A DNA stretch of 64,000 nt from Deltaproteobacteria bacterium (GTDB lineage Bacteria > Myxococcota > Myxococcia > SLRQ01). Shown piece by piece: positions 11,713 through 20,410 of the stretch. Position numbers and translations under genes: made by a program. The DNA lies in the NCBI GenBank assembly GCA_029210625.1, contig JARGFU010000022.1, forward strand, positions 1-64,000. Reading direction: 5' to 3'. The notes beneath the pieces were generated by a model. The model made no database searches. It was not told where the DNA came from and saw only the letters and a program-made list of their open reading frames with translations. Within the stretch, counting starts at the first letter, position 1, and the number at the start of each line of letters is the position of its first letter.

Positions 11713-12666
11713 TCAGTCCAGGATGAACTTCCGGGGATCCTGAGGGATGCCGTTCACCCGCACCTCGTAGTGCAGATGAGGCCCCGTGGACCGGCCGGTG
11801 TTCCCGATGGCGCTGAAGACCTGGCCGCGAGTGAGCGTGTCGCCCACCTTGGCGAAGACCTCGGAGAGGTGCCCGAAGCGGGTGTTCACGCCGAAGCCAT
11901 GGTCGATGACGACCACGTTGCCGTAGGCCCCGTGGACGCCGGAGAAGACGACGGTGCCGTCAGCGGGCGCCCGGACGCGAGTGCCGTGCTCGGCGGCCAC
12001 GTCCAGGCCCTTGTGCATGGAGCGATCGCCGGTGAAGGGATCGGCGCGGGTCCCGAAGGCGCTGGTCACCCAGCCCCGGGCCGGCCAGATCGAGGGCATC
12101 GCCGCCAGCAGGGTCTTCTGATCCTCGAAGTACTCCTGGAGCTCGGCGAGGCTAGCCTCCTCGCGGCGGGCGTCCGCGGCGAGGTTCTCGAGGCGCGCGT
12201 GGAGCAGCTCGATGTCCTCGTCGGTGGCCACCTTGTCCAGGGGGAGGCGGATGCCGCTGTTCTCCGTCTCGACCAGGGGGCCGTCGGTGTCGAGGGGCGC
12301 CTTCTCGGAGCCGGAGACCGGGCCGATCGCCAGGTTGCGCTCGGGATCGCTCACCTGGGTGAGCATCCGGAGCTTGGCGTCCATCCGCTCCACCCGCTCG
12401 AGGGAGGCGGTGAAGTGAGAGACCTTCTCCTCGACGAGGCGGAGCTCGGAGCGCAGGCCGAGGTTCTCCTCCCGGAGGGCGCGGGCCTCGGCCGCCGTGT
12501 CCACCACCGTGTAGTAGTGGTAGCCGGCGCCGGAGAGGACCAGCACGAAGAGGCCGAAGGCGGTGCCCGCAGCCTTCACCCAGGCCTTGGCGATCCGGTA
12601 GCGCTTGGGCGTACCCGCGCGATCCGGCACCAGCATGATGGTGAATGTCTTCGCCTTGTTTCCCAT
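11713..12666 (-). CDS. M23 family metallopeptidase (peptidoglycan endopeptidase type)
   Basis: A 317-aa protein with a short cytoplasmic N-terminus, one membrane helix (AFGLFVLVLSGAGYHYYTVV, about residues 28-50), a coiled coil (about 50-180) and a C-terminal LytM/M23 domain. The zinc ligands are intact: HKGLDVAAEHG, then HLHYEV. The family cleaves peptide cross-links in peptidoglycan or activates amidases. ATG 12666 (MGNKAKTFTIML) is preferred over an upstream GTG at 12690. Likely periplasm-facing and involved in cell-wall remodelling. It lies between the PP2C gene and secA on the same strand. Confidence 0.9.
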   Translation of the reverse strand: MGNKAKTFTIMLVPDRAGTPKRYRIAKAWVKAAGTAFGLFVLVLSGAGYHYYTVVDTAAEARALREENLGLRSELRLVEEKVSHFTASLERVERMDAKLRMLTQVSDPERNLAIGPVSGSEKAPLDTDGPLVETENSGIRLPLDKVATDEDIELLHARLENLAADARREEASLAELQEYFEDQKTLLAAMPSIWPARGWVTSAFGTRADPFTGDRSMHKGLDVAAEHGTRVRAPADGTVVFSGVHGAYGNVVVIDHGFGVNTRFGHLSEVFAKVGDTLTRGQVFSAIGNTGRSTGPHLHYEVRVNGIPQDPRKFILD

Positions 12667-12749
12667 CGTCTCGAGGCGCGGGGGTATCACCCCAGGACCG
12701 AGGTCGTCAACCGTCGCCCCGCGCGACGGGTTGGAGCCACCACCCTACC

Positions 12750-13538
12750 CTAAGATTCCTCGACCCTGACAACGATGACGGTGATGTTGTCGTCACCGCC
12801 CCGGGCGTTGGCCACGTCGATGAAGGCCTGGGGGAGCGCCGCGATCTTCTCGGCGGGGTGCTCCCGGACCAGCTGGAAGTACTCGGCCTGGTCCAGGTAG
12901 TTGGCCAGGCCGTCCGAACAGAGCACGAAGACGTCCCCCGGCTCGGCCCAGAGGCCCATGACGTCCACCAGGACGTCCTCCTCGAAGCCCACCGATCGGG
13001 TGATGATGTTCTTGAAGCGGCTGACCTTGGCCTCCTCCTCGGTGAGGACGCCGGCCCGGATCTGCTCCGCCACCAGGGAGTGATCCTCGGAGACCTGCTG
13101 GATGAGCTCCCCCCGAACGAGGTAGATCCGCGAGTCGCCCACGTGACCGAAGAAGGCGTCCACGACGCCCTCCCGGCTGCTGGGCTTGAGGACCATGGAG
13201 CTGACGGTGGTGCCCATCCCCGCCAGGTGGGGCTCGGCCTTGGCCTTGTGGAAGATGGCGTAGCAGGCCGCCTCGACCGCCTCCCGGAGGGTGTCCGCCA
13301 GGCGGGCCTCCTCCATGGAGGCGACCTCGGTCAGGGGGTCGACCCCGTTGCCCCGGGCCTTCTCCACGATCTGGGCGATGGTCTCGACGGCCAGCTTGGA
13401 GGCGCACTCGCCTCCCGCGTGGCCTCCCATGCCATCCGCCACGACGAAGAGGTTGAGATCCTGCCGGATGAGGTAGGAGTCCTCGTTGTTCTCCCTCTTC
13501 TGCCCGACGTCCGTCTGGCCGACGACTGTGAAGCGCAT
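12750..13538 (-). CDS. PP2C-type serine/threonine phosphatase
   Basis: A 262-aa, single-domain PPM/PP2C phosphatase of the bacterial Stp/PrpC type that reverses Hanks-type kinase phosphorylation. Metal-binding motifs are complete: the N-terminal GQTDVGQKRENNEDS, FVVADGMGGHAGGE, HVGDSRIYL, LCSDGLANYL and GGDDNITVIVV. The start is ATG 13538 (MRFTVVGQTDVG). An upstream in-frame ATG would add residues unlike the family. No partner kinase is in the window. Confidence 0.95.
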   Translation of the reverse strand: MRFTVVGQTDVGQKRENNEDSYLIRQDLNLFVVADGMGGHAGGECASKLAVETIAQIVEKARGNGVDPLTEVASMEEARLADTLREAVEAACYAIFHKAKAEPHLAGMGTTVSSMVLKPSSREGVVDAFFGHVGDSRIYLVRGELIQQVSEDHSLVAEQIRAGVLTEEEAKVSRFKNIITRSVGFEEDVLVDVMGLWAEPGDVFVLCSDGLANYLDQAEYFQLVREHPAEKIAALPQAFIDVANARGGDDNITVIVVRVEES

Positions 13539-13602
13539 CGGCCAAAGAGTAGCGGCGGCCCCACCCCAGGTCAATCTAACGACCTGGCGATACTGACGAA
13601 TT

Positions 13603-15318
13603 TCAGGCGGCGGCCCGGCCGCCGCGAGCGCGGTCGAGCATCTCCTTGGCGTGGGCGCGCGCTCGCCGCGTCACCTCCAGACCGCCGAGCATCCGGGCCA
13701 GCTCCTCGGCCTGCTCCTTCGGGGAGAGGGTGTGCACCTCGACCCGGCCGGGGCGGGCCTTGCCCTCGCCGGCGGCGCGCCCCACCCGCAGGTGGCGATC
13801 GCCGTGCGCGGCGACCTGGGGCAGGTGGGTCACGCAGATGACCTGGCGTCTCCGGCCGAGGGCGGAGAGCTCGCCGCCGACCGCGTCGGCGACCGCGCCC
13901 CCCACCCCGGAGTCGACCTCGTCGAAGATGAGCGAGGGCGCGGCCACCTCGTCGGCGCGCACGGCCCGCAGCGCCAGGAGCAGGCGAGAGAGCTCGCCCC
14001 CGGAGCCCACCCGGGAGAGGGGCAGCCCGGTGCCGTCGCTCCCCTCGGCCAGGGAGAGGCGCACCTCGTCCCCACCCCGGGGGCCGAGCTGCCCGGTGGG
14101 CAGGACCTCGATGCGCAGGCGCTGCTTCTCCATCCCCAGGCGATCGAGGGTGGCCCGCGCCTCGCGCTGCAGCTTCCGGGCGGCCTTGCGGCGCAGCTCG
14201 CCGAGCTCTCCGGCGACGGTGGCCGCCCGGGAGCGGGCGAGCTCGAGGGCGCGCCGCGCGTCCTCCAGCCGCTCCTCGTGGTGCTCGAAGCCCTCGAGCT
14301 CGGCCCGCCAGCCGGCCTCGGCCTCGAGGACCTGATCGAGATCACCCCCGTGCTTGCGGACCAGGCCTCGCAGATCGGCGAGCCTCTCCTCGTGGGCCTC
14401 GAGCCGCTCGGGGTCGGCCTCCAGGCCCTCGCGGTAGCCCTGGAGATCGCGGCCGTGCTCCTCGACCAGGGTCAGCGCCTCGGAGATGCCGGGCAGGAGG
14501 GCCTGGATCCGCGGATCGTGGCGGGCGACGCCCTCGAGCAGCCCGAGCGCCCGGCCCAGGCTCTCCACCGCCGAGGCCTCGCCGGAGTAGAGCAGCTCCT
14601 CGGCCCCCCCCGCGGCCTCGCCCAGGGCCTGGGCGTGGCGCAGGACCTTCCGCTCCGCCTCCAGCCGCTCAAGCTCGCCGGGCTCGGGGGCGAGGCGGGC
14701 GACCTCCTTGATCTGGTGGGCGAGGAAGGCCTCGCGCTCGGCGCGGCGGGTCAGCCCCTCCTCCAGCTGGAGGAGCTCGGCGCGCGCCAGCTCCAGGGCC
14801 TGGTGGGCCCGGCCCCAGGCCTCCACCTGCGCCGGGAAGCCGGCGATCGCCCCGGCGGCGAAGGCGTCGAGGTAGGCGCCCTGGTGGGCCGGCTCCTTGA
14901 GGCGGGTGTGCTCGTGCTGGCCGCAGAGCTCGACGAGGGGCCCCACCACCGCCTGGAGGATGCGGGCCGTGGCCAGCGCGCCCCCGAGGTAGACCTTCCC
15001 CTTGCCCTCCCGGGGCACGACCCTCCGGATGAGCAGCTCACCCTCGGCGGGCGGCAGGCCGTGGGCCTCGAGGACGGCGTCGAGGGCCCGGGACTCGGCC
15101 TCGCTGCCCGGGACGAAGAGGGCCTCGACGACCGCCTGCTCGGCCCCCTCGCGCACCAGCTCCGAGCGGGCCCGCCCCCCCAGCAGGAGCGACATCGCGC
15201 CGACCAGGAGGGACTTGCCCGCGCCGGTCTCGCCGGTGATCACGTTCAGGCCCGGGCCGAGCTCGAGCTCGACCTCGTCGATGATGGCGAAGGAGGAGAC
15301 GCGGAGGGTGTGCAGCAT
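13603..15318 (-). CDS. recN: DNA repair protein RecN
   Basis: An SMC-like ATPase acting in double-strand-break repair. 571 aa. Walker A is GETGAGKSLLVGAM (about residue 30). The middle is coiled coil with a bend, and the C-terminal ABC half has a GSGGELSRLLLAL signature and Walker B SLIFDEVDSGVGG, then CVTHLPQVAAHGDRH. The start is ATG 15318 (MLHTLRVSSFAIIDEV) with GAGG 8 nt upstream. LexA-like GTTCAG boxes in the leader suggest SOS control. nadK, often adjacent to recN in other bacteria, lies beyond an inserted lipoprotein gene. Confidence 0.97.
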   Translation of the reverse strand: MLHTLRVSSFAIIDEVELELGPGLNVITGETGAGKSLLVGAMSLLLGGRARSELVREGAEQAVVEALFVPGSEAESRALDAVLEAHGLPPAEGELLIRRVVPREGKGKVYLGGALATARILQAVVGPLVELCGQHEHTRLKEPAHQGAYLDAFAAGAIAGFPAQVEAWGRAHQALELARAELLQLEEGLTRRAEREAFLAHQIKEVARLAPEPGELERLEAERKVLRHAQALGEAAGGAEELLYSGEASAVESLGRALGLLEGVARHDPRIQALLPGISEALTLVEEHGRDLQGYREGLEADPERLEAHEERLADLRGLVRKHGGDLDQVLEAEAGWRAELEGFEHHEERLEDARRALELARSRAATVAGELGELRRKAARKLQREARATLDRLGMEKQRLRIEVLPTGQLGPRGGDEVRLSLAEGSDGTGLPLSRVGSGGELSRLLLALRAVRADEVAAPSLIFDEVDSGVGGAVADAVGGELSALGRRRQVICVTHLPQVAAHGDRHLRVGRAAGEGKARPGRVEVHTLSPKEQAEELARMLGGLEVTRRARAHAKEMLDRARGGRAAA

Positions 15319-15636
15319 GGCGGACCTCGGGGATGAGGAGCCGGGAGACGCCGGCGCGAGAGACTGAACGGATTTCACCTGAACATCCGTACCGCACCGT
15401 ATAGCAGAGGGGTCCGACACTCGCCAGCGGGATCCGCCACCCGCCCCGGGAAGGGGGGCTCCGGGCTCCGATTTCGGCACCTTCCCGATTTTGCGTGGCC
15501 GGTGGCCGGGCCCGCCGGTCCATCGAGTGGGAGCACGCCGGCGATCGGGGTCACCACCCCACGTCGGCTCGAATGACATCAGGTCCGCTGCGGCGGACGG
15601 GCGCCCCCGTGCGCGAGGGGCAATGGAGGAAGATCG
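15319..15636. promoter_or_regulatory. Divergent control region of recN and the 15637 lipoprotein
   Basis: A 318-bp stretch without a supported gene. For recN (minus strand) there is an extended -10 (TGC-TATACG, the hexamer at 15398-15403) and, downstream of it, two GTTCAG boxes at 15378-15384 and 15363-15369, which resemble the conserved half of the deltaproteobacterial LexA operator. At the other end, GGAGGAAG at about 15625 is the ribosome site of the lipoprotein gene. I see nothing definite in the GC-rich middle. Confidence 0.45.
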
Positions 15637-17823
15637 ATGTTCAGAAACACTCACCTGCGAACCCTGACCCTGGCCCTCGCCGGCCTCTTCTCCGCCATGC
15701 TGCTGACGGGGTGCCAGGACCCCTACGTGAAGCGGATGCAGATCCGGGCCTTCCCCACCGAGCTGACGGCCGACGAGGCCTCGGTGACGGTGTGGATCGA
15801 CGCGGTCGCCCAGACCAACAAGAAGTCCACCGAGGGCCTGGTCGTCGAGCTTGCCCTCGAGGGCTACGGCCTCGAGATCGCGCCCCTGAGCGTCACCCTC
15901 GACGGCGCCGGCCAGGGTGAGGCGACCTTCGACGGGCTCACCCTCGTGGGCGCCGGTCAGATCGTCGCCACCGCGCGGGAAGCCGGCGAGAGCGGCGCCC
16001 AGGCCATGGCCCGGGAGTTCTTCTCGATCCGCCCGGGGGCGCCGGCCTCCTTCACCTTCGAGATCGATCCTGCCGCCGCGCCCTTCGCGGCCGGCGACGT
16101 GATCCCCTTCGCCTACGAGGTCCTCGACGCCCACGGCAACGTCTCCGACGCCCCGGTCATCGTGACCATCGGCGCCCCCAACGTCGCCATCTCCAACGAC
16201 GGCCAGGGCTCGGGTGAGATCCTCGGCATCACCCGCTCGGGCACCTACCTCGTCAACGCCCGGGTCGCCGGCTCCGCCCTCGAGGACAGCGAGACGGTCG
16301 TCGTCGATCCCAACCCGGGCGAGGGCTTCAACCTCGTGCTCTCGGCGAACCTCGTCCAGCAGGACAGCCGGGCGATGGCCTTCGTCTACGACGCCTTCGG
16401 CAACGCCATCCCCCTCTCGGGCGTCGAGGTCGCCGTGGACGGCGCCATCGTCACCCCCGGGGGCACCACCGGACGGGAGATCGTCTTCCCCGATCCCGGG
16501 ACCTTCACCGTCACCGCCACCCTGCTGGCCGACCCCACCCTCGCCGACAGCGAGCTGATCACCGTCCAGCCCATCGCCGATCTCCTCCCGCCCTCGGTCA
16601 CCCTCAGGGTCGTCTGGCCCAGCGCCTCCACCATCGTGGACCAGCGCGGCCACATCGAGGTCGCGGTCACCGTCGAGGATCAGAAGAGCCTGGCGGAGGG
16701 GCGGGTGATGGCCCAGTTCGGCGCCGACATCGGCTGCACCGCGACCTCGCCCCTGCTGGTCCTCGCCGGCCAGGGCACCCCGACCGCCGGCGGCAGCCTG
16801 CAGACCACCCTCAACACCTCGGTGCGGGCGCCCGGCTGCGCCTTCCCCTCGGACGTCGTCACCCTCGTGGCCAAGGCCTCCGACCAGGCGGGCAACACCG
16901 GCTTCTCGGCGACCGACACCTCGCTGACGATCTACGCCCCGCCGAACTTCGACCCCGCGGCGCCCGGCTACGAGGCGATGGTCTGGGCCTACGGCGATCG
17001 GATCGAGAACGGCAACCTCGGCAACGACACCCTCGACGTGGCCATCGACACCCTCGAGGGCGCCGCCTACCTGACCCAGTCCGGCAACGACCAGATCCTG
17101 GTGGCCTACCCGGACCGCACCCAGGTGCGCCTCGAGGACAACCAGCGCAACCGCTACGCCTTCGACGGGCAGCCCGAGGGCGTCGCGCTCTCCGCCGCAG
17201 GCTACCTCTACGTGAGCGACCCCACCGGGAATCGCTCCATCTGGCGCATCGATCCGGATCGTGATCCGAACAACCCGCGCCTCCTGAACAACCTCTTCGG
17301 TCCCGGCCGCCTGAACCTCGAGAGCGCCGGCCCGCGCGAGCTGCTCTGCTTCACCCGGGAGACCACCCAGGACGACGGGGCCTGCTACGCCATCGACGCG
17401 AACGGCGACCTCACCCGCGACTTCGGCGTGCAGAACGGCGCCGGGAGCTTCGCCCAGGCCATGGACGTCTGGCACGGCACCGACGCCGTCTCGGTGGTCT
17501 GGATGATCACCCGCGGCTGCGATCTCTACCGCTGGGATCTGGACTACGGGGCGCTGCCGCCCACCAATGAGACCCTGGTGGTCAGCGGCGTCGGCGGCGG
17601 CAACCGCTGCGAGGACCTGGTCGCCCTGCCCACCGGCGCGGTGGCCGTCGCCGTGGGCGATCAGGGCACGGTCGTGCGGGTGAACGACGCCGGCACCGAG
17701 ACCGTCATGGCCGAGAACCTCCCGGACGTCACGGGCGTGGACTTCGGGGGTGGCTCCCTCTGGGTCCTCGACCCGACGAACCGGGCGCTCTACCGGATCG
17801 ACGCCACCACTGGTTCCTTCTAG
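15637..17823 (+). CDS. Lipoprotein with Ig-like domains and a beta-propeller-like C-terminus
   Basis: A 728-aa protein with a lipoprotein signal peptide ending LLTGC (Cys26). Residues ~30-330 contain three or four beta-rich, Ig-like (invasin-type) segments with recurring patterns such as GSGEILGITRSGTYLVNAR. Residues ~335-440 form another Ig-like segment, and residues ~445-728 look like repeated propeller blades (VALSAAGYLYVSDPTGN, GVDFGGGSLWVLDPTNRALYRI). Probably an outer-membrane-anchored surface or periplasmic binding or structural protein. No enzymatic motif is seen. A strong ribosome site (GGAGGAAG) supports ATG 15637. It interrupts the recN-nadK neighbourhood on the opposite strand. 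Confidence 0.8.
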   Translation: MFRNTHLRTLTLALAGLFSAMLLTGCQDPYVKRMQIRAFPTELTADEASVTVWIDAVAQTNKKSTEGLVVELALEGYGLEIAPLSVTLDGAGQGEATFDGLTLVGAGQIVATAREAGESGAQAMAREFFSIRPGAPASFTFEIDPAAAPFAAGDVIPFAYEVLDAHGNVSDAPVIVTIGAPNVAISNDGQGSGEILGITRSGTYLVNARVAGSALEDSETVVVDPNPGEGFNLVLSANLVQQDSRAMAFVYDAFGNAIPLSGVEVAVDGAIVTPGGTTGREIVFPDPGTFTVTATLLADPTLADSELITVQPIADLLPPSVTLRVVWPSASTIVDQRGHIEVAVTVEDQKSLAEGRVMAQFGADIGCTATSPLLVLAGQGTPTAGGSLQTTLNTSVRAPGCAFPSDVVTLVAKASDQAGNTGFSATDTSLTIYAPPNFDPAAPGYEAMVWAYGDRIENGNLGNDTLDVAIDTLEGAAYLTQSGNDQILVAYPDRTQVRLEDNQRNRYAFDGQPEGVALSAAGYLYVSDPTGNRSIWRIDPDRDPNNPRLLNNLFGPGRLNLESAGPRELLCFTRETTQDDGACYAIDANGDLTRDFGVQNGAGSFAQAMDVWHGTDAVSVVWMITRGCDLYRWDLDYGALPPTNETLVVSGVGGGNRCEDLVALPTGAVAVAVGDQGTVVRVNDAGTETVMAENLPDVTGVDFGGGSLWVLDPTNRALYRIDATTGSF

Positions 17824-17848
17824 CCGCTGAAGTCAGTGGGGGCCTGGG

Positions 17849-17877
17849 GGCCCGGGGGCGAGAGTCGCTCCCGGGCC
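17849..17877. terminator. GC-rich hairpin between convergent genes
   Basis: An 8-bp stem, GGCCCGGG / CCCGGGCC, with a 13-nt loop that itself can pair (GCGA / TCGC). It lies 26 nt after the lipoprotein stop and 12 nt before the nadK stop. There is no T-run, so it is a likely bidirectional terminator by position only. Confidence 0.5.
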
Positions 17878-17888
17878 TCCTCCTGCGT

Positions 17889-18743
17889 CTAGCTCTCTAG
17901 GCCCCAGCCGAGCTTCGCCCGGAGGATGTCGAAGAAGTCGAGCTCCGGGTTGCGCACGAGGTAGGCGAAGGAGGTGGACTCCTTGATGTGCACCTCGTCG
18001 CCCTCCTCCATGGGGAGGCCGGACTGACCGTCGAGGGTGAGGTACATGTCGCCGTTGGCCTCGCTCAGGGTCACGACGAGATCGGCCTCGTGCTTCAACA
18101 CCAGCGGCCGCTGGGAGAGGGTGTGGGGGCAGATCGGCGAGACGAGGATCGCCCGCAGGGTCGGGTAGACGATCGGCCCCCCGGCCGAGAGGTTGTAGGC
18201 CGTCGAGCCGGTGGGGGTGGAGATGATCAGGCCGTCGACGCGGTACTCGGTGACCGCGTGCCCGTTCACCGCCAGCCGCAGGCGCCCGATGCGGGCCAGG
18301 GCGCTCTTGGCGACCACGGCGTCGTTGAGCACCAGCCCCTCCAGGATGGTCTCGCCGCCCCGGACCAGGGCGACCTGCAGGATCATCCGCGCCTCGACCG
18401 GCGCCTCGCCCTTCAGCGCCTGCTCGAGGAGCTCGAAGATCTCGAGGTCGGTGCCGATCTCGGTGAGGAAGCCGAGGTTCCCCACGTTGATCCCGAAGAG
18501 GGGCACCCGGGCGCCCTGCAGCTGCTTGGCCGCGTGGATCATCGTGCCGTCGCCCCCCAGGACCAGCACCAGCTCGGTGCCGGGGAGCGCCTCGTCGCCG
18601 CCGTCCTCGCGGCCGAGGGTGGCGGCGGTGGTCGAGTCGAAGACCACCTCGATCCCGCGATCGGTCAGCCAGCCCTCCAGCTCGCAGGCCAGCTCGACCG
18701 CGTCCTCCCGTGGCTTCACCACGATGCCCACGCGCCGCATCAT
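17889..18743 (-). CDS. nadK: NAD kinase
   Basis: Phosphorylates NAD+ to NADP+. A 284-aa, single-domain enzyme. The catalytic and ATP-binding GGDGT motif is in LVLVLGGDGTMIHAAK (about residue 63). It also has NVGNLGFLTE, LNDAVV and the conserved TPTGSTAYNLSAGGPIV. The start may be ATG 18743 or the next codon, ATG 18740. It is divergent from rarA with a 53-bp gap. Confidence 0.96.
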   Translation of the reverse strand: MMRRVGIVVKPREDAVELACELEGWLTDRGIEVVFDSTTAATLGREDGGDEALPGTELVLVLGGDGTMIHAAKQLQGARVPLFGINVGNLGFLTEIGTDLEIFELLEQALKGEAPVEARMILQVALVRGGETILEGLVLNDAVVAKSALARIGRLRLAVNGHAVTEYRVDGLIISTPTGSTAYNLSAGGPIVYPTLRAILVSPICPHTLSQRPLVLKHEADLVVTLSEANGDMYLTLDGQSGLPMEEGDEVHIKESTSFAYLVRNPELDFFDILRAKLGWGLES

Positions 18744-18796
18744 CGCGGGCAGCGTAGCAGCGGCCGGCCCTTCAGGGGTAGGTTGCGGGCCGAAGG

Positions 18797-19918
18797 ATGA
18801 GCGACCTCTTCCAGCACGCCGCCCAGAAGGATCAGAGCGCCGCGCCCCTGGCGGAGAGGCTGCGGCCCGCCGACCTCGACGGGGTCCTCGGGCAGCGCCA
18901 CCTCGTCGGCCCCGGCACTCTCCTGCGCAAGCTCATCGAGTCCGACCGCCTGCCCTCGATGATCCTCCACGGGCCGCCGGGCACCGGGAAGACCACCCTG
19001 GCCCGGGTCATCGCCCGGCGGACCGCCGCGGAGTTCGTCCCCTTCTCGGCGGTGCTCGGCGGCGTGAAGGAGATCCGCGAGATCGTCGCCGCGGCGAGGG
19101 ACCGCTGGGCCATGCACCGGCGACGGACCGTGCTCTTCATCGACGAGATCCACCGCTTCAACAAGGCGCAGCAGGACGCCCTGCTGCCTCACGTCGAGCG
19201 GGGCACGGTCGTGCTCATCGGCGCGACCACCGAGAACCCCAGCTTCGAGGTGAACGCCGCCCTCCTCTCCCGCTGCCGGGTCTTCACCCTGAAGTCCCTG
19301 GACGACGAGGCCCTCGGGCTGCTCGCCCGGCGGGGCGCGGCGGCCCTCGAGATCGAGCTGGACGAGGCGGCGATCGAGGAGCTCATCGGCTCCGCCGACG
19401 GCGACGCCCGGCGGGTGCTGACCACCCTGGAGGTGGCCGCCGCCGCGGGCGAGGCCGTGGACGCCACGCTGGTCCGCCAGGCCGCGGCGAGCTTCGTCCT
19501 GCGCCACGACAAGACGGGCGACCAGCACTTCGACGTCATCTCCGCCTTCATCAAGAGCATGCGCGCCGGCGAGGAGGAGGACGCGATGACCTACCTCGCC
19601 CGGATGCTCGCGGCGGGCGAGCCGCCCCGCTACATCCTGCGGCGGATGCTGATCTTCGCCGCCGAGGACGTGGGCCTGGCCGACCCCCAGGCCCTGGTGC
19701 TGACCCAGGCCGCGGCCGCGACCTTCGAGCAGGTGGGCCTCCCCGAGGGCACCATCCCCATCGCCCAGGCGGTCTGCTACCTGGCCCGGGCGCCGAAGTC
19801 CCGCGAGTCCTACGACGCCCTGCGCGCGGCGGAGGAGCGGGTGCGGAGGGAGGGGAGCGCCGAGGTGCCCCTCCACCTCACCAACCGCAAGGCCCGCCCC
19901 GGGGACGGCGAGGGATGA
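18797..19918 (+). CDS. rarA: Replication-associated recombination ATPase RarA, C-terminally short
   Basis: A clamp-loader-like AAA+ ATPase acting at stalled forks (MgsA/RarA, related to eukaryotic WRNIP1). The N-terminal half is typical: PLAERLRPADLDGVLGQ, Walker A HGPPGTGKTTLARVIA, Walker B LFIDEIHRFNKAQQDALLPH, and the sensor GATTENPSFEVNAALLSRC. At 373 aa it stops just after the VPLHL motif, whereas E. coli RarA has 447 aa, so the last ~70 residues are missing. The stop overlaps the next gene's start (ATGA), which argues that the short form is real rather than a sequencing error. Confidence 0.9.
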   Translation: MSDLFQHAAQKDQSAAPLAERLRPADLDGVLGQRHLVGPGTLLRKLIESDRLPSMILHGPPGTGKTTLARVIARRTAAEFVPFSAVLGGVKEIREIVAAARDRWAMHRRRTVLFIDEIHRFNKAQQDALLPHVERGTVVLIGATTENPSFEVNAALLSRCRVFTLKSLDDEALGLLARRGAAALEIELDEAAIEELIGSADGDARRVLTTLEVAAAAGEAVDATLVRQAAASFVLRHDKTGDQHFDVISAFIKSMRAGEEEDAMTYLARMLAAGEPPRYILRRMLIFAAEDVGLADPQALVLTQAAAATFEQVGLPEGTIPIAQAVCYLARAPKSRESYDALRAAEERVRREGSAEVPLHLTNRKARPGDGEG

Positions 19919-20394
19919 GGCACCTCCCTCTGCTGCTCGTGCTCGCCGCCCTCGCGCCGGCCGCCGCCCCCGCCGCCCCCGCCGCTTCCTTCGGCCCCTT
20001 CGGGACGGCCGCGGCGCCGGTCACCCGCGAGGCCCGCCCCGAGCGCGCCGGCGGGCGCGCCCCGGCCCCCGATCGCAGCCACTTCCTGCACCTGGGCTAC
20101 CGCTTCTACCAGGGGGTGGTCTCGCCCATCGACGGCCCCCGCTGCGCCCACCGGCCGACCTGCTCCCGCTTCGCCTATCAGGCGGTGAGGAAGAAGGGCT
20201 TCCTCCTCGGCCTCCTCCTCTCCGTCGACCGCCTCTGGAACGACGGCCGCTCCAGCGTGCTGCGCCAGCTCCCCCGCCTCGCCACCGCCGCCGGGCCCCG
20301 CTTCTGGGATCCGGTGGAGCAGCAGACCTTCTGGCTGGAGGGGCGGCTGGGGCTGGATAGCTGGCTGCTGCCGCCGGAGGAGGAGAGGCCGTGA
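19915..20394 (+). CDS. yidD: YidD-like membrane protein insertion factor with signal peptide
   Basis: A 159-aa protein. An N-terminal hydrophobic signal (residues 1-25) and an Ala/Pro-rich linker precede a YidD domain at about residues 55-125: GYRFYQGVVSPIDGPRC, HRPTCSRFAYQAV, then KKGFLLGLLLSVDRLW. The conserved cysteines are present. YidD assists insertion of membrane proteins by YidC. The exported form with an N-terminal extension is larger than the ~85-residue E. coli protein. The start overlaps the rarA stop (ATGA) and the stop overlaps the next start (GTGA). Confidence 0.85.
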   Translation: MRHLPLLLVLAALAPAAAPAAPAASFGPFGTAAAPVTREARPERAGGRAPAPDRSHFLHLGYRFYQGVVSPIDGPRCAHRPTCSRFAYQAVRKKGFLLGLLLSVDRLWNDGRSSVLRQLPRLATAAGPRFWDPVEQQTFWLEGRLGLDSWLLPPEEERP

Positions 20395-20410
20395 ACGTGT
20401 ACGTGTACGG
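20389..20410. repeat. Dispersed NACGTN hexamer repeat, copy 2
   Basis: CCGTG, AACGTG, TACGTG, TACGG. This copy overlaps the end of the YidD-like gene and supplies the GTG start codon and the first residues (N-V-Y-V-Y) of the next protein. Confidence 0.65.

Noticed and set aside
13603-17475. A minus-strand frame that extends recN far upstream
   Set aside because: RecN begins at ATG 15318 with a typical first strand. The extension is antisense to the lipoprotein gene at 15637 and has no homology-like sequence.
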